Assembly (NCBI RefSeq): GCF_029227915.1
Contig: NC_079889.1
Coordinates: forward strand, 1,304,001 to 1,368,000
Reading direction: 5' to 3'
Source: Hydractinia symbiolongicarpus
Taxonomy: Eukaryota; Cnidaria; Hydrozoa; Anthoathecata; Hydractiniidae
DNA: 64,000 bases
Shown: piece by piece, positions 39,501 through 49,700 of the stretch
Layout: every line of letters starts with the position of its first letter
How positions within the stretch are numbered: position 1 is the stretch's first letter
The notes under the pieces: model-generated
What the model saw: the letters and a program-made list of their open reading frames with translations, nothing else
Told to the model about the DNA's origin: nothing
Database searches by the model: none
Made by a program: the position numbers and the translations under genes

Positions 39501-42469
39501 AAACAATTCCAAAATTTATTTTGTGTTTGCTAGAAACTTTATTTAACTAACCAGGGCGGAGCTACCTACATTTTTTATAAACCAAATTAAAAATTGTCAA
39601 AAAGCTGACTGTATCTGTCTCGTTGTAGTTTTTGTTAGCTAGGGGCCACACTGGGTCACTCATATAAATCATAACCTTATTCATACAGTAATCAGATATA
39701 TAGGTGGGCAAGTGCCCAGATGCTAAAAATAGGATCATAAAAACTCATTTCTAATATCACTCAACTTAACAGTGCAGTTCAAACACCAACTTAGCCTTAA
39801 AAATTGCTACGCCTCAATTTTGCATTGGAATAATTTTAATCTGTAAAGTGCAAAGTTTCGACCGCTGCGAAATATAAAAAAAAATAATATACTGTGGTTA
39901 AAATAAACAAATTTAATGGAAAATAACTTTTTTAACAAATTTAGTGACTTTAAATGTTTTCGTCAAATATTTTCAGTTGCCAAATTTTTGTTATGTCAAT
40001 GTATCAAAATTATTATAGCTATCACAAAATTGTAACAGTGGACCTTGCCTAAATTTATTCTTGCATTTTACCAAAATTAAGAACACAGTAATACAGTGTA
40101 ACATGCTATTATATATATCCCTTCCTAGCTAGTTATGTAATATTTATATACAATAATTTTTAACGAAAAGTCAAAGCCAGTCATTTTATCATTGAAGTGT
40201 GTATTTTATTTTCAATCGATTTCATCTGTGCTCTTTTTTATATAACTAGTTAGCTATACTTTGCAAATAAATCCTTTATTAAATGCTCTTCCACGTTAAT
40301 CCATGTCAAACTTGCAGATCCATATATAGCTAGCTAGCTATAGCTTACTGTAAAAATACTTCCTTTAAGTCTTTCTATAGCTAGCTGTAATTTTTATTTC
40401 TTTTTGCCATAGTGCACAGATAATGATAGAATAGTGTTTCTTTTTAACTATTACTTTATTCCTCACAACACAAAATGTATGGTATATGTAGCTTGCAACT
40501 TCAGGAAGCTAACCCCTAAAACCAACATCAACAATATGTCTTCTCTTGCCTCTCTATAAAAGTCAGTAATTTAAGTTTTCTTCGATTCCAACATCTTACC
40601 CATGTCAATATACCACGAAGAGGGTTAGCAACACCATTTAAACGTGTTATTAAAAAGCAAAACGTCAGTTAAAGTAAAAAAGTAGTTGAAGAAACATCAG
40701 GCATGATTTTGCATTTCTGCCACTTTTCGCAGCACTAACCAGAATAGTTGTAAAAAAACTGACCATGAAAATTATTTGGGCTATCGAGACAAATAAAAAC
40801 AAGCCAAAAATTTGTCCCTACAAAGCGCTTCGCTCGCACCCAGACCTGCGCGGTATGAAACTCCGTAATTGTTTATTTATGAACGAGTTGTGGATCGAAT
40901 GTCTGTGTACGTTTGAGATATAAAGAAAGTTACATGGTTTCAACCTAAGCCTTAATGTTTACGAAATAATCAGTGGGGTACTAAATGACCTCCATGTCAC
41001 TCGCATGGACCTCACTGCCTTCGGTCAATGACGTCATGACCTCGGTCTATATTTTCCCTTATAGACCGGCTAAACGGTTAATAATCCATTATTATTAAAG
41101 TTATATATAAACTTTAATACATTTATGATACCTTTAAAACTTTTTATGAGCAATTTAAATTTTGACTCGCCACTTATGTCTCTTATGGTTGCTTTGTTGT
41201 GTAGCAAGAAGAAATTAGGCTGCTCACTCCAGGTTCTGCAAAATCCTTAAATTTGAAAATGCTTTGAAGATTTTTTTAAGATTTTTGATAACTTTTGCTT
41301 TTTACTTTTGTGGTTGTTTAAATTTAACTTCTATTTTCCTGTTTTTATCATTAGGTTTACATTTGCATAATTGACTAAAAACCTCTAAGGCTTGGTTCCA
41401 AATAAAGTCCTTAATTGTTGTGCAACTGTTGTAAAACAAAAGAAATTTATATCTCTTGTGCAACATATCTTGCGTTGCTTGGTTGTGCAAAGTGTTTCTA
41501 ATAAGCCGTGAAACTTGGTTTTTATTAAAACACAGTCGTTAGCCCGTAGAAAATCCACGGGTTCGCCTGTTCTTTTCATACCGCATTGCGTGTTTCTCGC
41601 TATTGCGCAGCTAAGCTACCATTTTGCGTGACAAACAGACAGACAGACAGACGTATACGGGCATTATAATATAGATGCACAGTATTGCTCATATGTTTTG
41701 TTAATGTAAACGAACCTTAAGGGACATGACATGAAAATTTAACTTGTGTTTGTATCCTAAAGAATATTATGTTAATATTCTCACTAAGCTAATATTAATT
41801 GTGCGGAATAGTCCTGAAAGTATGATAAAATAAAATAAAAATTGTTCTTATAAACTCTGGGCTACTAATTTTTTCTTATTTGCACCTTTTTCGTTTTTAG
41901 GCGTTCCATTGGATTATCAACCTCCGTATTTTGAATATGTTGGCACCAACCCAACGCTGGAAGACATGCGAAATATTGCTGTACATAAACAAATTAAACC
42001 GACACTGCCGCCTCGTTTTGGCGACGATTTTGTAAGTACATCCCTTTCCCGCAAGAGTGAGAAGAAGCTATTGTATTTTTATTCCTAATGTTGTTGTAGG
42101 TTGATAACGTCCATTAGTGTGCTGTGACTGTTTTTGAATAATTTCTTAATCCAGCTGTTTTCTTAACAGTTATACGGCTTTCGTGTCTCCCGCATCTTTA
42201 CGGCCGTCGTGTCTCCCATGTCGTTACGGTTGTTGTGTCGAGCCAGTGAACAAAGTTCAGAGCTCAAGTAAAACATCCGAACACTTTTTTTTTAGCATGG
42301 TAAAGTAATGAAGCGACTTATTCAAGAATGTTTACACTATTCGCCCTCCGCTCGTCTTACTGCAGCTCGCGTTAAGAAGACGCTACATAAATGCGTGATA
42401 GATCAAAACTTTGAAGACAGTGGAGGAAGCAACACGTGCAATACCACTTCAACTGGTCTGTCATTATAA
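24672..42469 (+). CDS. BMP type I receptor-like, predicted pseudokinase (HRD changed to HRN)
   Basis: Eight coding exons with consistent phases: 24672-24735 (ATG, signal peptide), 33011-33160 and 33823-33957 (Cys-rich ectodomain), 34534-34645 (transmembrane), 36488-36620 (GS region), 37415-38087, 41901-42031, 42296-42469 (TAA); about 523 residues, normal for the family. The ectodomain (CDCHFHCPDD, MCCDDYDLCNEDL) and GS motif (TGSGLPAL) identify a BMP-type I receptor, which normally phosphorylates SMAD1/5 after BMP and type II receptor binding. The VAVK Lys (about 234) and DLG Asp (about 355) are kept, but the catalytic loop reads HRNVKSKN: codon AAC at 37829-37831 puts Asn (about 337) where Asp is required. 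The third glycine of the P-loop is Ser (GRGQFSVV), the region matching the L45 loop is diverged (TQENDTTQEVRR), and ECW is ECL. It is intact, so not a pseudogene. Confidence 0.88.
25345..25590. repeat. Interspersed repeat, family of 8690-8935
   Basis: Direct-orientation copy of the repeat in the DNMT3 intron, ending CCGTCACAAACACTCCGTATTA. It is in the first intron of the receptor gene. The rest of this intron up to 27640 is AT-rich with nothing named. Confidence 0.55.
27641..27926 (-). repeat. 3' LTR of the Copia element
   Basis: About 286 bp; partner of 32105-32374. The main difference is a small insertion (a duplicated AGTAAACAT-like piece). High similarity indicates a fairly recent insertion. 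Confidence 0.9.
27938..31427 (-). pseudogene. pol: Copia pol, interrupted
   Basis: Fragments on the minus strand: 31427-30612 zinc knuckle, protease-like (VLDSACSATVTG) and HHCC region (FGHPTAKRL ... CETC) ending in a stop; 30584-29778 integrase core (VVMDLKEW, LLAENGGEF, SPWQNGLCERNH); 29645-28917 reverse transcriptase start (STRWIITEKE, ARLVVRGFEEE, VALDVKSAFLQG); 29043-28298 the rest of RT; 28243-27938 RNase H (AYIDNKSLYENI). Breaks occur near 30613, 29880, 29650, 28990 and 28770-28500. The RT active-site box reads HVDV where YVDD is expected. Confidence 0.85.
31387..32091 (-). pseudogene. gag: Copia gag
   Basis: A 234-residue ORF starting 14 bp past the LTR, with the Copia gag layout (KAWTLLTDLEKQKQGIAVAL, then YKRKSDETMESYIIEFEKL). 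It ends in a stop at 31387 in one frame, while the zinc knuckle (CHICQSVMHFARFC, CX2CX4HX4C) is in an overlapping frame starting 31427. This is either a frameshift mutation or a frameshift site; other breaks downstream favour decay. Confidence 0.8.
32105..32374 (-). repeat. 5' LTR of the Copia element
   Basis: About 270 bp, alignable throughout with 27641-27926 with a few substitutions and small gaps. On the element strand it begins near CGTTATGAGCAAG and ends GATGTTAACA. Confidence 0.9.
33196..33595. repeat. Two direct copies of a 198-bp unit ending in (ATTT)n
   Basis: CATACTAAGTATAG begins at 33200 and recurs at 33398. The intervening sequence, including CACACTTCTGTGCAGTGCAC and AAGGTGCATCCTTC, is identical as far as I can read. 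Each copy ends in an ATTT tetranucleotide run (about 40 and 60 bp). It is in the receptor intron 33161-33822. Near identity suggests a recent tandem duplication. Confidence 0.85.
34646..36487 (+). other. Receptor intron with repeat remnants
   Basis: About 1.8 kb. A patch at 35140-35280 with repeated TGTCCACTAT and TATAAGGGGAGTTTCGTTGTA looks like the end of a DNA transposon, but I see no partner end. No coding signal. Confidence 0.35.
38938..40869. mobile_element. Non-autonomous DNA transposon candidate with about 60-bp inverted ends
   Basis: Left end (from 38938) ATTACGGATTTTCATACCG, then GCAGGTCTGGGC, AGCGAAGCGCTT, GTAGGGACAAATTT; the reverse complement occurs at 40806-40869 with a few mismatches. 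Span about 1.93 kb without a transposase ORF. The superfamily is unassigned: flanks share only TGT or similar short bases, so the target duplication is not resolved. It lies in the receptor intron 38088-41900. Confidence 0.65.
39178..39235. repeat. Perfect 27-bp hairpin with CACA loop
   Basis: Arms 39178-39204 and 39209-39235 are exact reverse complements (left arm ends TTGCTTCAAGT, right arm starts ACTTGAAGCAA), with loop CACA. It is inside the inverted-repeat element 38938-40869. Confidence 0.9.
41534..41675 (-). mobile_element. Mini-Helitron-like element, copy on minus strand
   Basis: From 41675 on the minus strand: TCTATATTATAATGCCCG, GTCTGTCTGTCTG, CAAAATGGTAGCTTAGC, then a hairpin CCCGTGGATTTTCTACGGG and CTAACGACT. 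A base A precedes the TC start, as Helitron insertion predicts. The last bases (CTGT in place of CTAG) differ from other copies. About 142 bp. Confidence 0.55.
42170..42245. repeat. Short tandem repeat, about 27 bp, 2.5 copies
   Basis: Units share TACGGC-TTCGTGTCTCCC-like sequence (TACGGCTTTCGTGTCTCCCG, TACGGCCGTCGTGTCTCCC, TACGGTTGTTGTGTCG). It is in the last receptor intron. Confidence 0.6.
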
Positions 42470-42555
42470 AACTGCCTCATATTTATGATATAATGACGTA
42501 ATTACAACGACATGCGACAACTAGTTGACTTAAAAACGACAAGTAATCTTAATTG

Positions 42556-42711
42556 CTCAAGACTCTTGCTCGCTTTGAGTTAGAACCAATAAATCTGGAT
42601 GGGCGAGAAAGCCGAGGAAAAGTAGAACCATCTCTCAAGACTCCTGCTCGCTTTGAGTTAGAACCGATAAATTTAGATAAGCGAGAAAGCCGAGGAAAAC
42701 TAGAACCACCT
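42556..42711 (+). repeat. Two tandem 78-bp units in the receptor 3' region
   Basis: 42556-42633 and 42634-42711, each beginning CTCAAGACTC and containing TTTGAGTTAGAACC and CGAGAAAGCCGAGGAAAA. The unit length is a multiple of three and one frame stays open through both (RFELEPINLD, RESRGK). That frame is not the receptor frame, and the receptor stop is 86 bp upstream, so it is most likely 3' UTR. AATAAA in the first unit (about 42586) is a possible poly(A) signal. Confidence 0.8.
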
Positions 42712-43498
42712 CTGGAAACATTTTTCGCTATGCAAAGGGATTGACGATGTAGAATATGTTTTAAAATCTACTATTGATGCCTTCGAAGTAGTGTATCGCG
42801 TTCCATATTTTAGTGTGAATGCTTACTGAGTAAATTAGTGTTTTATTTATGGTGGTTAAAATTTAGCGTTTTTGTACAGTTATATATAGTTAGAGATTTT
42901 ATTTTTTTCGTGAGCCGACTACTTATGTGAATTTATCTTCAAAAGTACGGACAGTAAAATTTCCCAAACGCTACCCTTCCATGTTTTCATATGTTCTTAT
43001 TTGAATGACTTTTTATTACAGTTTTTTTTTAAATGTATTTTATATTTCATTTTTTATAATTATTTACTGTATATACACTCTCTTTTGTGGATGTTTTTTC
43101 AACTCTGTTCTTCGAGGGGAACTTGGCTGATTTGGAGATTGTGAAACCCAATAACTCTCTTCTCCATGGCTATTGAGGTTCTCATCGTGTAGTTTTGCAT
43201 TTCTGTTTGCGCTATTACAATTTCTTACTCGCGGGATTTTTTAAAACTCCTAGAGATATCTGTGTTCATATGAAATCAACTTTGTTTTTTTTGCATAAAA
43301 AGTAAGCACATTCAGTTGCTAGAAATTACCTTGTTTCCAGGACATTTTGCCTTTGATAGTCGACTCCGTAATAACGACTCAGGAGCCAAAAGACCATGGG
43401 GACAGGGTTGGCAAGAAATCAGAGATCTGCATGTGTATAGATAGATTTTTACACTTTTTTTTACGTTCTGTTCGGTTTATTGTTTTCGTAGTATACAC

Positions 43499-43741
43499 AA
43501 CCTCGTTTTTAGGGTCTACGTAGCCGTTCCACCAACAAGGTCGGTAAAGGCTAAGCACCCTGGGAACGAGATTGTAGGCTAGTGTATAAATTGAATATGT
43601 ATATTATGTGACAACTTTTAAAAGAATAACTTCAACTATGTTTGATAAATTAACTTGGTTGTTTTGACTTTTGCATCGATGCTCAAACTTGTTCCCAGCC
43701 CTAAGTCTATAAAAGCAGACAACAGGCGCTGGGAACGAGAT
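43499..43741. repeat. Two short inverted-repeat (MITE-like) units
   Basis: 43499-43573 begins AACCTCGTTTTTAGGG and ends CCCTGGGAACGAGATT; 43687-43741 begins AACTTGTTCCCAGC and ends GCTGGGAACGAGATT. Ends of each unit are reverse complements, so each can fold. No ORF. Confidence 0.55.
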
Positions 43742-44756
43742 TATTCGACGCTAATAAATTGTGTCATATTGCTGTTTTTAATACCGCAGTAAACTTATTT
43801 AGTAAAAAATGGCTAAAAGTTTTACAGATCAAAGGTAAATTACTATATGGTACTATAGAGAATTAAATTTTTTTCTGCTCGAAAACATGCGAAAAGTCAC
43901 TCGCATAAAATTGACCGAGTGTTATTTGACTAAATTGTAACGATATTGTTAACCATTGCCGACTGATTTCTAAAAAAATTATTGAAAACAATTGAAATAA
44001 AAACAGAATAGGACATTGAAAAATTGACTGTTTTATAAAGCAATTTTATAATTCAATATATCCATAATACATCTAAAAATTTAAAAACTTCAATTTTTAA
44101 AGCATCTTAATTTTTACTACAGAATTCGGTACAAAAATCGTCGGCAAAAAAATGTAGTCGGTAATATCACTGAGGAAAAAGTCGGTAAAAAAAATTAATC
44201 GGTAACGGTTATCAGATTTCCCAAAAATTTGGACACATTTTACCGACCTTTTTACTGATAGTGTAGGTAGACTTTGTTCTAGGCTAAATTCTCCCGAAGT
44301 CATTTTAAACAGGCTTAAACAAATAAGCTTGCTCACAAAAAATTAGACGCAACGACGGAGAAGTAACTTATCCGAAACCGATATTTGATTCAAGTTACAC
44401 ATTTTCCGAGGCTAAGAACTGTAGTATCGCGAGAATCAACAATGATGGAGATATATATAGGAAGTGATGTTATGTTGAAGGAGATATAAATATATATGGC
44501 TAGAGAACATACGTGTTATGGTTAGATTTCAATATAAACCCTCCAGTAACCTTACTTTTAGGTTTGAAGAAACACAACAGCGTTTTTTTTCTAAGTAGTC
44601 AGGTTATTACTTTCTCCTTTAGCCAACCTCGTCTACAGGGCCTATTAGTAATATGTAATTTACTTGGGCGAATTAAGTCTGGACACAAGGTTGTTTTCTA
44701 GTTCCATTTTCAGCAACATTATTTTTGACAATTTAATCACGATAAGTTGTTAATAA

Positions 44757-45235
44757 AATCATTCCGTTAATTTAGTGCGACATAACAAATAATTATTTGC
44801 AGAGGATCGCACTAATAATTAGAGGTAATAAATTACCTTACCTCAATCGCATTAAAATAGAGGGAAAAAATAACATTGACAAGTGTATAGTTTCAAAATT
44901 GTTTGAAGTCTGCGAAATCACAACAAATGATAAATCCGAAGTGGCGCATTTTTTATAAAAAATGTATTAAAACGCCAAGAGCACATGGACGATAATGGAG
45001 ACCCTTTTTTTAAATTAAGGCTGTAAACAAGGTTGTTTTATTCTTCATCATAGATTACTAAAAAGAGAAGAAAAGAAGCTAGAGCAAATTTCGACCTTAG
45101 TCGTATTAAATGAGAGGAAAAACCAAAAATAAGTGAAAAGACTGTCGCACTGAAAACTAGAGGAAATAAATTAAGGAATTTTCAAAAAAAGGCCATTCGC
45201 ACTAATTAGAGGACGTCTTAAATTAGCGGAATGAC
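44757..45235. mobile_element. MITE candidate with inverted ends TCATTCCGYTAATTTA
   Basis: The left end (near 44757) reads TCATTCCGTTAATTTAGTGCG; the right end read backwards (near 45235) gives GTCATTCCGCTAATTTAAG. Internal AATTAGAGG and CGCACTAAT motifs recur. About 480 bp, no ORF; superfamily not determined. Confidence 0.45.
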
Positions 45236-46125
45236 TGTATATTGGCAACGTGCACTGATACTTTATAACTGCATATTACCAATTGAAGGAAGGTGGTACC
45301 AATTCTTCTATTTTGTGAAATACTAAGATATTCTTATATGCGAGCTTAAAATCTGTTAATACTCGATAAAAATACAACATAAAAAAAATCGGAAACATTC
45401 CATAATGGCGGAAATTAGACCGAAATTTTTGCAATGGTGCATTTTCCAAATATATCTTGAGATAGCTTTAAGATCATGTTTTAAATTATGTACCCTGTTT
45501 TTAAATCATCAAGTTCCATCTAACAAATAGATTTCGAAATCGAAATCGAATAATGAATCTAATCAAAAGTTAATCAACATTTCGTAAAATTTTAAGAAAT
45601 TTTGATAAATTTTGATCAAGTTCCGAGCAACAGACTGATCTCCAAAGATAAAGCGTCAGGTTAAAAAATCATGTTTTGAAGTTGCACGAAACACGGAAAA
45701 TCCTATATTGTTTTGCCAGTAGATAACCACAGGAAAAATATCTCAAAAGCACCCAAATTTGTGCTCACCACAATAAGCGCGCTAATAAGAGAAAGACCAG
45801 TTTTTTATTGTAAATTAGGCAATGTGGGTATAAAAAATGCTCTAAACCCACTCCATCTCTTGCAATCCACCCCACCCCACCCCAGTGTTCACGAGAAATG
45901 TTGAAATGTGAGAGAAGGATTGTAACATATCGAGTAAAAAACATAACTGTTTTTGTCTTTTATACATTTCCAAACAAAAATAAACAAAAAATTATAAAAA
46001 ATATACAATTGTTAGAAAGATTCTTGATTTGATTAGGTCCAGTACGGAAGAATTATCTGGATAAAACCTGGCTAAAGGAAAGCATTTATTTTATTATTAG
46101 CAGAAGAAATAGATATTCTTTTTTA

Positions 46126-46317
46126 TCTCTTTAATAATAACCGTCGTCTGTCTGTGTCCGCGAAAGCGGCATCCCGTAACGGAAACACGAAATTTTTAAA
46201 ATGCGCACAAATATCAAATGTGATATATCTTTATCCACTTTGTTGCGACGGGTAAATTTAAAGGACGAGCGAACGCGACGGGCGACCCCGTGGATTTTTC
46301 CACGGGTTAACGACTAG
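46126..46317 (+). mobile_element. Mini-Helitron-like element, first of a head-to-tail pair
   Basis: Starts TCTCTTTAATAATAACCG, then GTCTGTCTGTGTCCG; ends with the perfect hairpin CCCGTGGATTTTTCCACGGG and TTAACGACTAG. The middle differs from the other copies, so it is a diverged subfamily. Its 3' CTAG directly touches the TC start of the next copy. Confidence 0.5.
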
Positions 46318-46452
46318 TCTATATTACAATACCCGTATACGTCAGTCCGTCACACAAAATGGTAGCTTAACTGCGCAAGTAACGAGACGCACGCAATTAG
46401 GTATAAAAAGAACAGGTGAACCCGTGGATTTTTTCCACGGGATAACGACTAG
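46318..46452 (+). mobile_element. Mini-Helitron-like element, second of a head-to-tail pair
   Basis: Starts TCTATATTACAATACCCG, contains CAAAATGGTAGCTTAACTG, ends with hairpin CCCGTGGA-N4-5-TCCACGGG and ATAACGACTAG followed by T. 135 bp. The 3' flanking T fits Helitron insertion between A and T. Confidence 0.58.
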
Positions 46453-46494
46453 TTAAGGAAATAACTTAACTGACAGATGGCCTCAAACCTACAA

Positions 46495-46500
46495 TTTATT
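46495..46500 (-). terminator. Candidate poly(A) signal of RFWD3
   Basis: AATAAA on the minus strand about 270 nt after the RFWD3 stop codon. It is the nearest canonical signal that I noticed below the stop. Confidence 0.4.
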
Positions 46501-46767
46501 TCCACAAATTTTTTTTAAGAATTAAAATTTCGGTTTATATAGTACAATGCATAGACCGAACTATTACAAAATCGTCAATAATACTTTTTGCATTATCGTG
46601 CTTTATAGCCTCCTTCACACCTTTAAGGCTTCCCATATTTCGGTCAATTTAACACCAGATTGCATACGACAAAATATCTCCCACATTATAAACATTCAAA
46701 CATAAATCTCCATTAGAAGCTCTCGTTATCCCCATAATAACAACAACACAGCATGTTCCTACTAACA

Positions 46768-49700
46768 TTACGGCCATTGGTAAAAACTTAATTTTTGTTC
46801 GGTAAGCGTGGCCAGAAAATTAGACTCGTATGCACTAAAAGTCATTACATCAAATACAGTTCCACCGTTGCTAGGTAACTTTTGAAGCTCATTGCCGTGA
46901 TCGCCATCCCATACAATCGTCTGAAAGAAAGAAAGAAAGCATACATAGGATAGGGTTTAATTTTTTTGCCACAATATTTGCCAGTTTTTTTAAGAACACA
47001 AGGAGAACCCCTAAGCGCAATAAAGGCAGATGTAAAAATATTTGAGGTTTTCCTTAAGAAATGATAGATATTAATAATTTTCAAGGTAACCTCTTTTATG
47101 ATCCGGTAGACACTTAAAGGCACATTCTTAATAGCGAAAACGGCTTACGAACGTTACGTATAAAAATCATTCTATTTATTTAGTTTTTACAAATTTTTTA
47201 GAATTTTTTTAACCTGATAATAAATGGCTAACTACTTTCAATTTTTAAAGATTTTAGGTAGAATTAATATTTCGGTCCAAATTTTAGGTTATTTAGGACA
47301 TAGGTTATTTAAGAGATCTTAGGTTAAGGAGATTTTAAGTGTGGCTTAAGTACGCAATGCTCAATAAAAATTATTTATTTGGCATGTCAACAGCTTTGAC
47401 CCACCCTAGAGTCTACTTTAAGGGAAAACAATTTCGCGAACAGAAACTTTCGCGAGTTTTAGCCTAATCTGCGAAAACTTCTGACATGGTTCATTCGCGG
47501 AAGTCTATGTACCCATAAAAAAATAACTTATATTAAGTTGATACGTTGTATTTATGACTTTACTGATGAAGGTGTTTTAAAAAAAAGAAGGTGTTGAAAG
47601 GTGTTTTAAATAACCCACGTTTTACCAGTTTTAATTCCCTGTTAATATTTTATTAAAAATTTTAAAAGTTTAAAAATTTTTAAAATTTTTAAAAAGTTTT
47701 AAAAATTTCTTAGGACCGTAATTTAGGGAAATTGATTCTTCCGAAAATCTCAAAAATTATTTATTCGTGAAAGTTATTTCGCGATAGTATATAGTTTATA
47801 TTCGCGAAATGCAAAAATTTCGCTAATTTTCCCATTTGCGAAAGTTTCTGTTAGCGAAAGTTTCTTCCCCTAAAATAAATTTTTTGATTAATCCTCCGAA
47901 TATGTAAACTCATAACAAAAGACAGGAAATGAGGCAAACTTACGGAAGATGAAGACTCGTCGCCAGCGCAAATCATTAACCTGGTTGGATAGTCAGGACA
48001 AGCAAATAGATGTGACCTGGTTAATGATTGGGCTCGATTACCACCATAACATTGTTTCACAACATCCACTTGCACGGGATTTTCATCGGATGCATCACCC
48101 GATAAATGGCATACCTAATATAACAGACATTGACATATCTTAAAATCATGTAAATTAAAAATTCGTTGACATAGCTTAAAATCATGTGTTATGATCTACT
48201 TTATCGTTAATAAGAAAAACCTCCGAAATGTACAAAACCATATTGAAGCGCTGTTCCTCTTTGTTATACGGTAGGACGTACATTCCAAGCATATACGGTA
48301 CGTTTTGCCACCTTGAAAGGTAAGAATTTTCGGCTTTTGCAGACGAGAATATATGAAATTTTAGTGAGATAAAGTTTACCTTTTTTTACTTAAAGAATAC
48401 AGCACACTTCCGCTAATTTGAACGCAGTTAATTCGAACATCTGCTATTTCAAATAAGTTACTAAGGCCCGTTGTTTTATGCAACTCTTCTGTTTACTACT
48501 GTCTAACTCGAACACATTTTTCGATCTCTTCTGTATGTGTATTGTACGGAGTTTATCGTGACATGAGATAAAGTGTGACTAAACAAAACTTAAAGGGAAA
48601 TCAGGCCAAGTACAGTGGAAATCTCGATAGTTGAAAAAACTCCCATCGCCTACCGTATGCATTGTTCGAATTGATTTTTTACCAGGCCTTTGCGATAACA
48701 AACAGTGTCTTGTCTTTGGTTCAAAATACAGACCAGAACACGAACCTGAAAATTAAATTACAGACTCACTACTAACACACATACATTTTTGTGGAGAGTA
48801 ACTTTTCGCGAAGTAACAGCTGGGGCTTTAAAATATAAACTCTTTGGTAAAGATATACCTTCAGGAAACAACAATTGATGATCAGTGTACGTGGAATCAT
48901 CTACATTTCGAGCAAACCAGCCGCCTTGTAGAGTGCCAACGAGTAGGCCTTCACACCTGAAAAAACAGAGTTAGTCTCTTTAATAAAGAAGACAGAAAAA
49001 TAAGTTTATCTCCGAAAAATTACTATAGCTCTAATCACATACTATGTCTGCTAAAATTCCAACCTTATCTTACCCGTTACTTACTTACTTTACTAAATTT
49101 AAAAACAATTCCAGGACAAGCTTTAAAAAATAAGTTTTTTCCAGATCAGTTTAAATAACTGAAGGGCTTACATAATCATGGGCTACACAGGTAAAATAAG
49201 TGAGTAAAAAACGAACCTGAATGCAGCGTTTGAGTTTCCCGTAGGAACATACGCCAGAGACACGATTGGACACGGAACACCAAGTCGAGGTTTTATCGAG
49301 TCTAATGTCTCACCCGGATTTCGAATATCGTATATTAGACATGTTCCGTTTTGTAATCCAGCATACACGTAGTTATTATCGGAATCATTCCACGCACATG
49401 CCCATACAGGTCCAGGACAGGTATAACTAAAAAAATTAGAGACGTATCAAAAAAAGTCGTTAGAGCCTATCAAGTTCATCAATCAGGTCACTTAATGACA
49501 CATAATAAGAGAAAAAAACTGTCACTTTTCCGATACAAAATCACGTCAAGTTGGTGCTTGCAACTAGTCACCAGAAAAATATTAATTTAAAATTATGTCT
49601 CGTGTTTTATCATGTTTTAAGTAAAAAATTTAGCTAGAATATTCTAAAAAACAACTTTGTTCGCAGCATGTAGTCAAAACGCTTTTTCATGAAACAATAG

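Larger units (their letters stand above)
42712..46767. other. Intergenic region between the receptor and RFWD3 3' ends
   Basis: The two genes converge here. It contains the short inverted-repeat elements and mini-Helitron candidates listed separately. The rest (for example 45240-46120) is AT-rich; ORFs under 80 codons have no recognisable motif. Confidence 0.5.

Noticed and set aside
46290-46309. Rho-independent terminator (GC hairpin with T run)
   Set aside because: The hairpin recurs at the same place in a repeat family and is followed by CTAG, which fits a Helitron-like 3' end; bacterial terminators are not expected here.
48654-48683. Shorter RFWD3 exon ending at 48683 (CCTG/GTAAAA)
   Set aside because: It forces a phase that reads the next exon into a stop. 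Extending to 48654 and using the 30-nt exon keeps frame to the conserved C-terminus.
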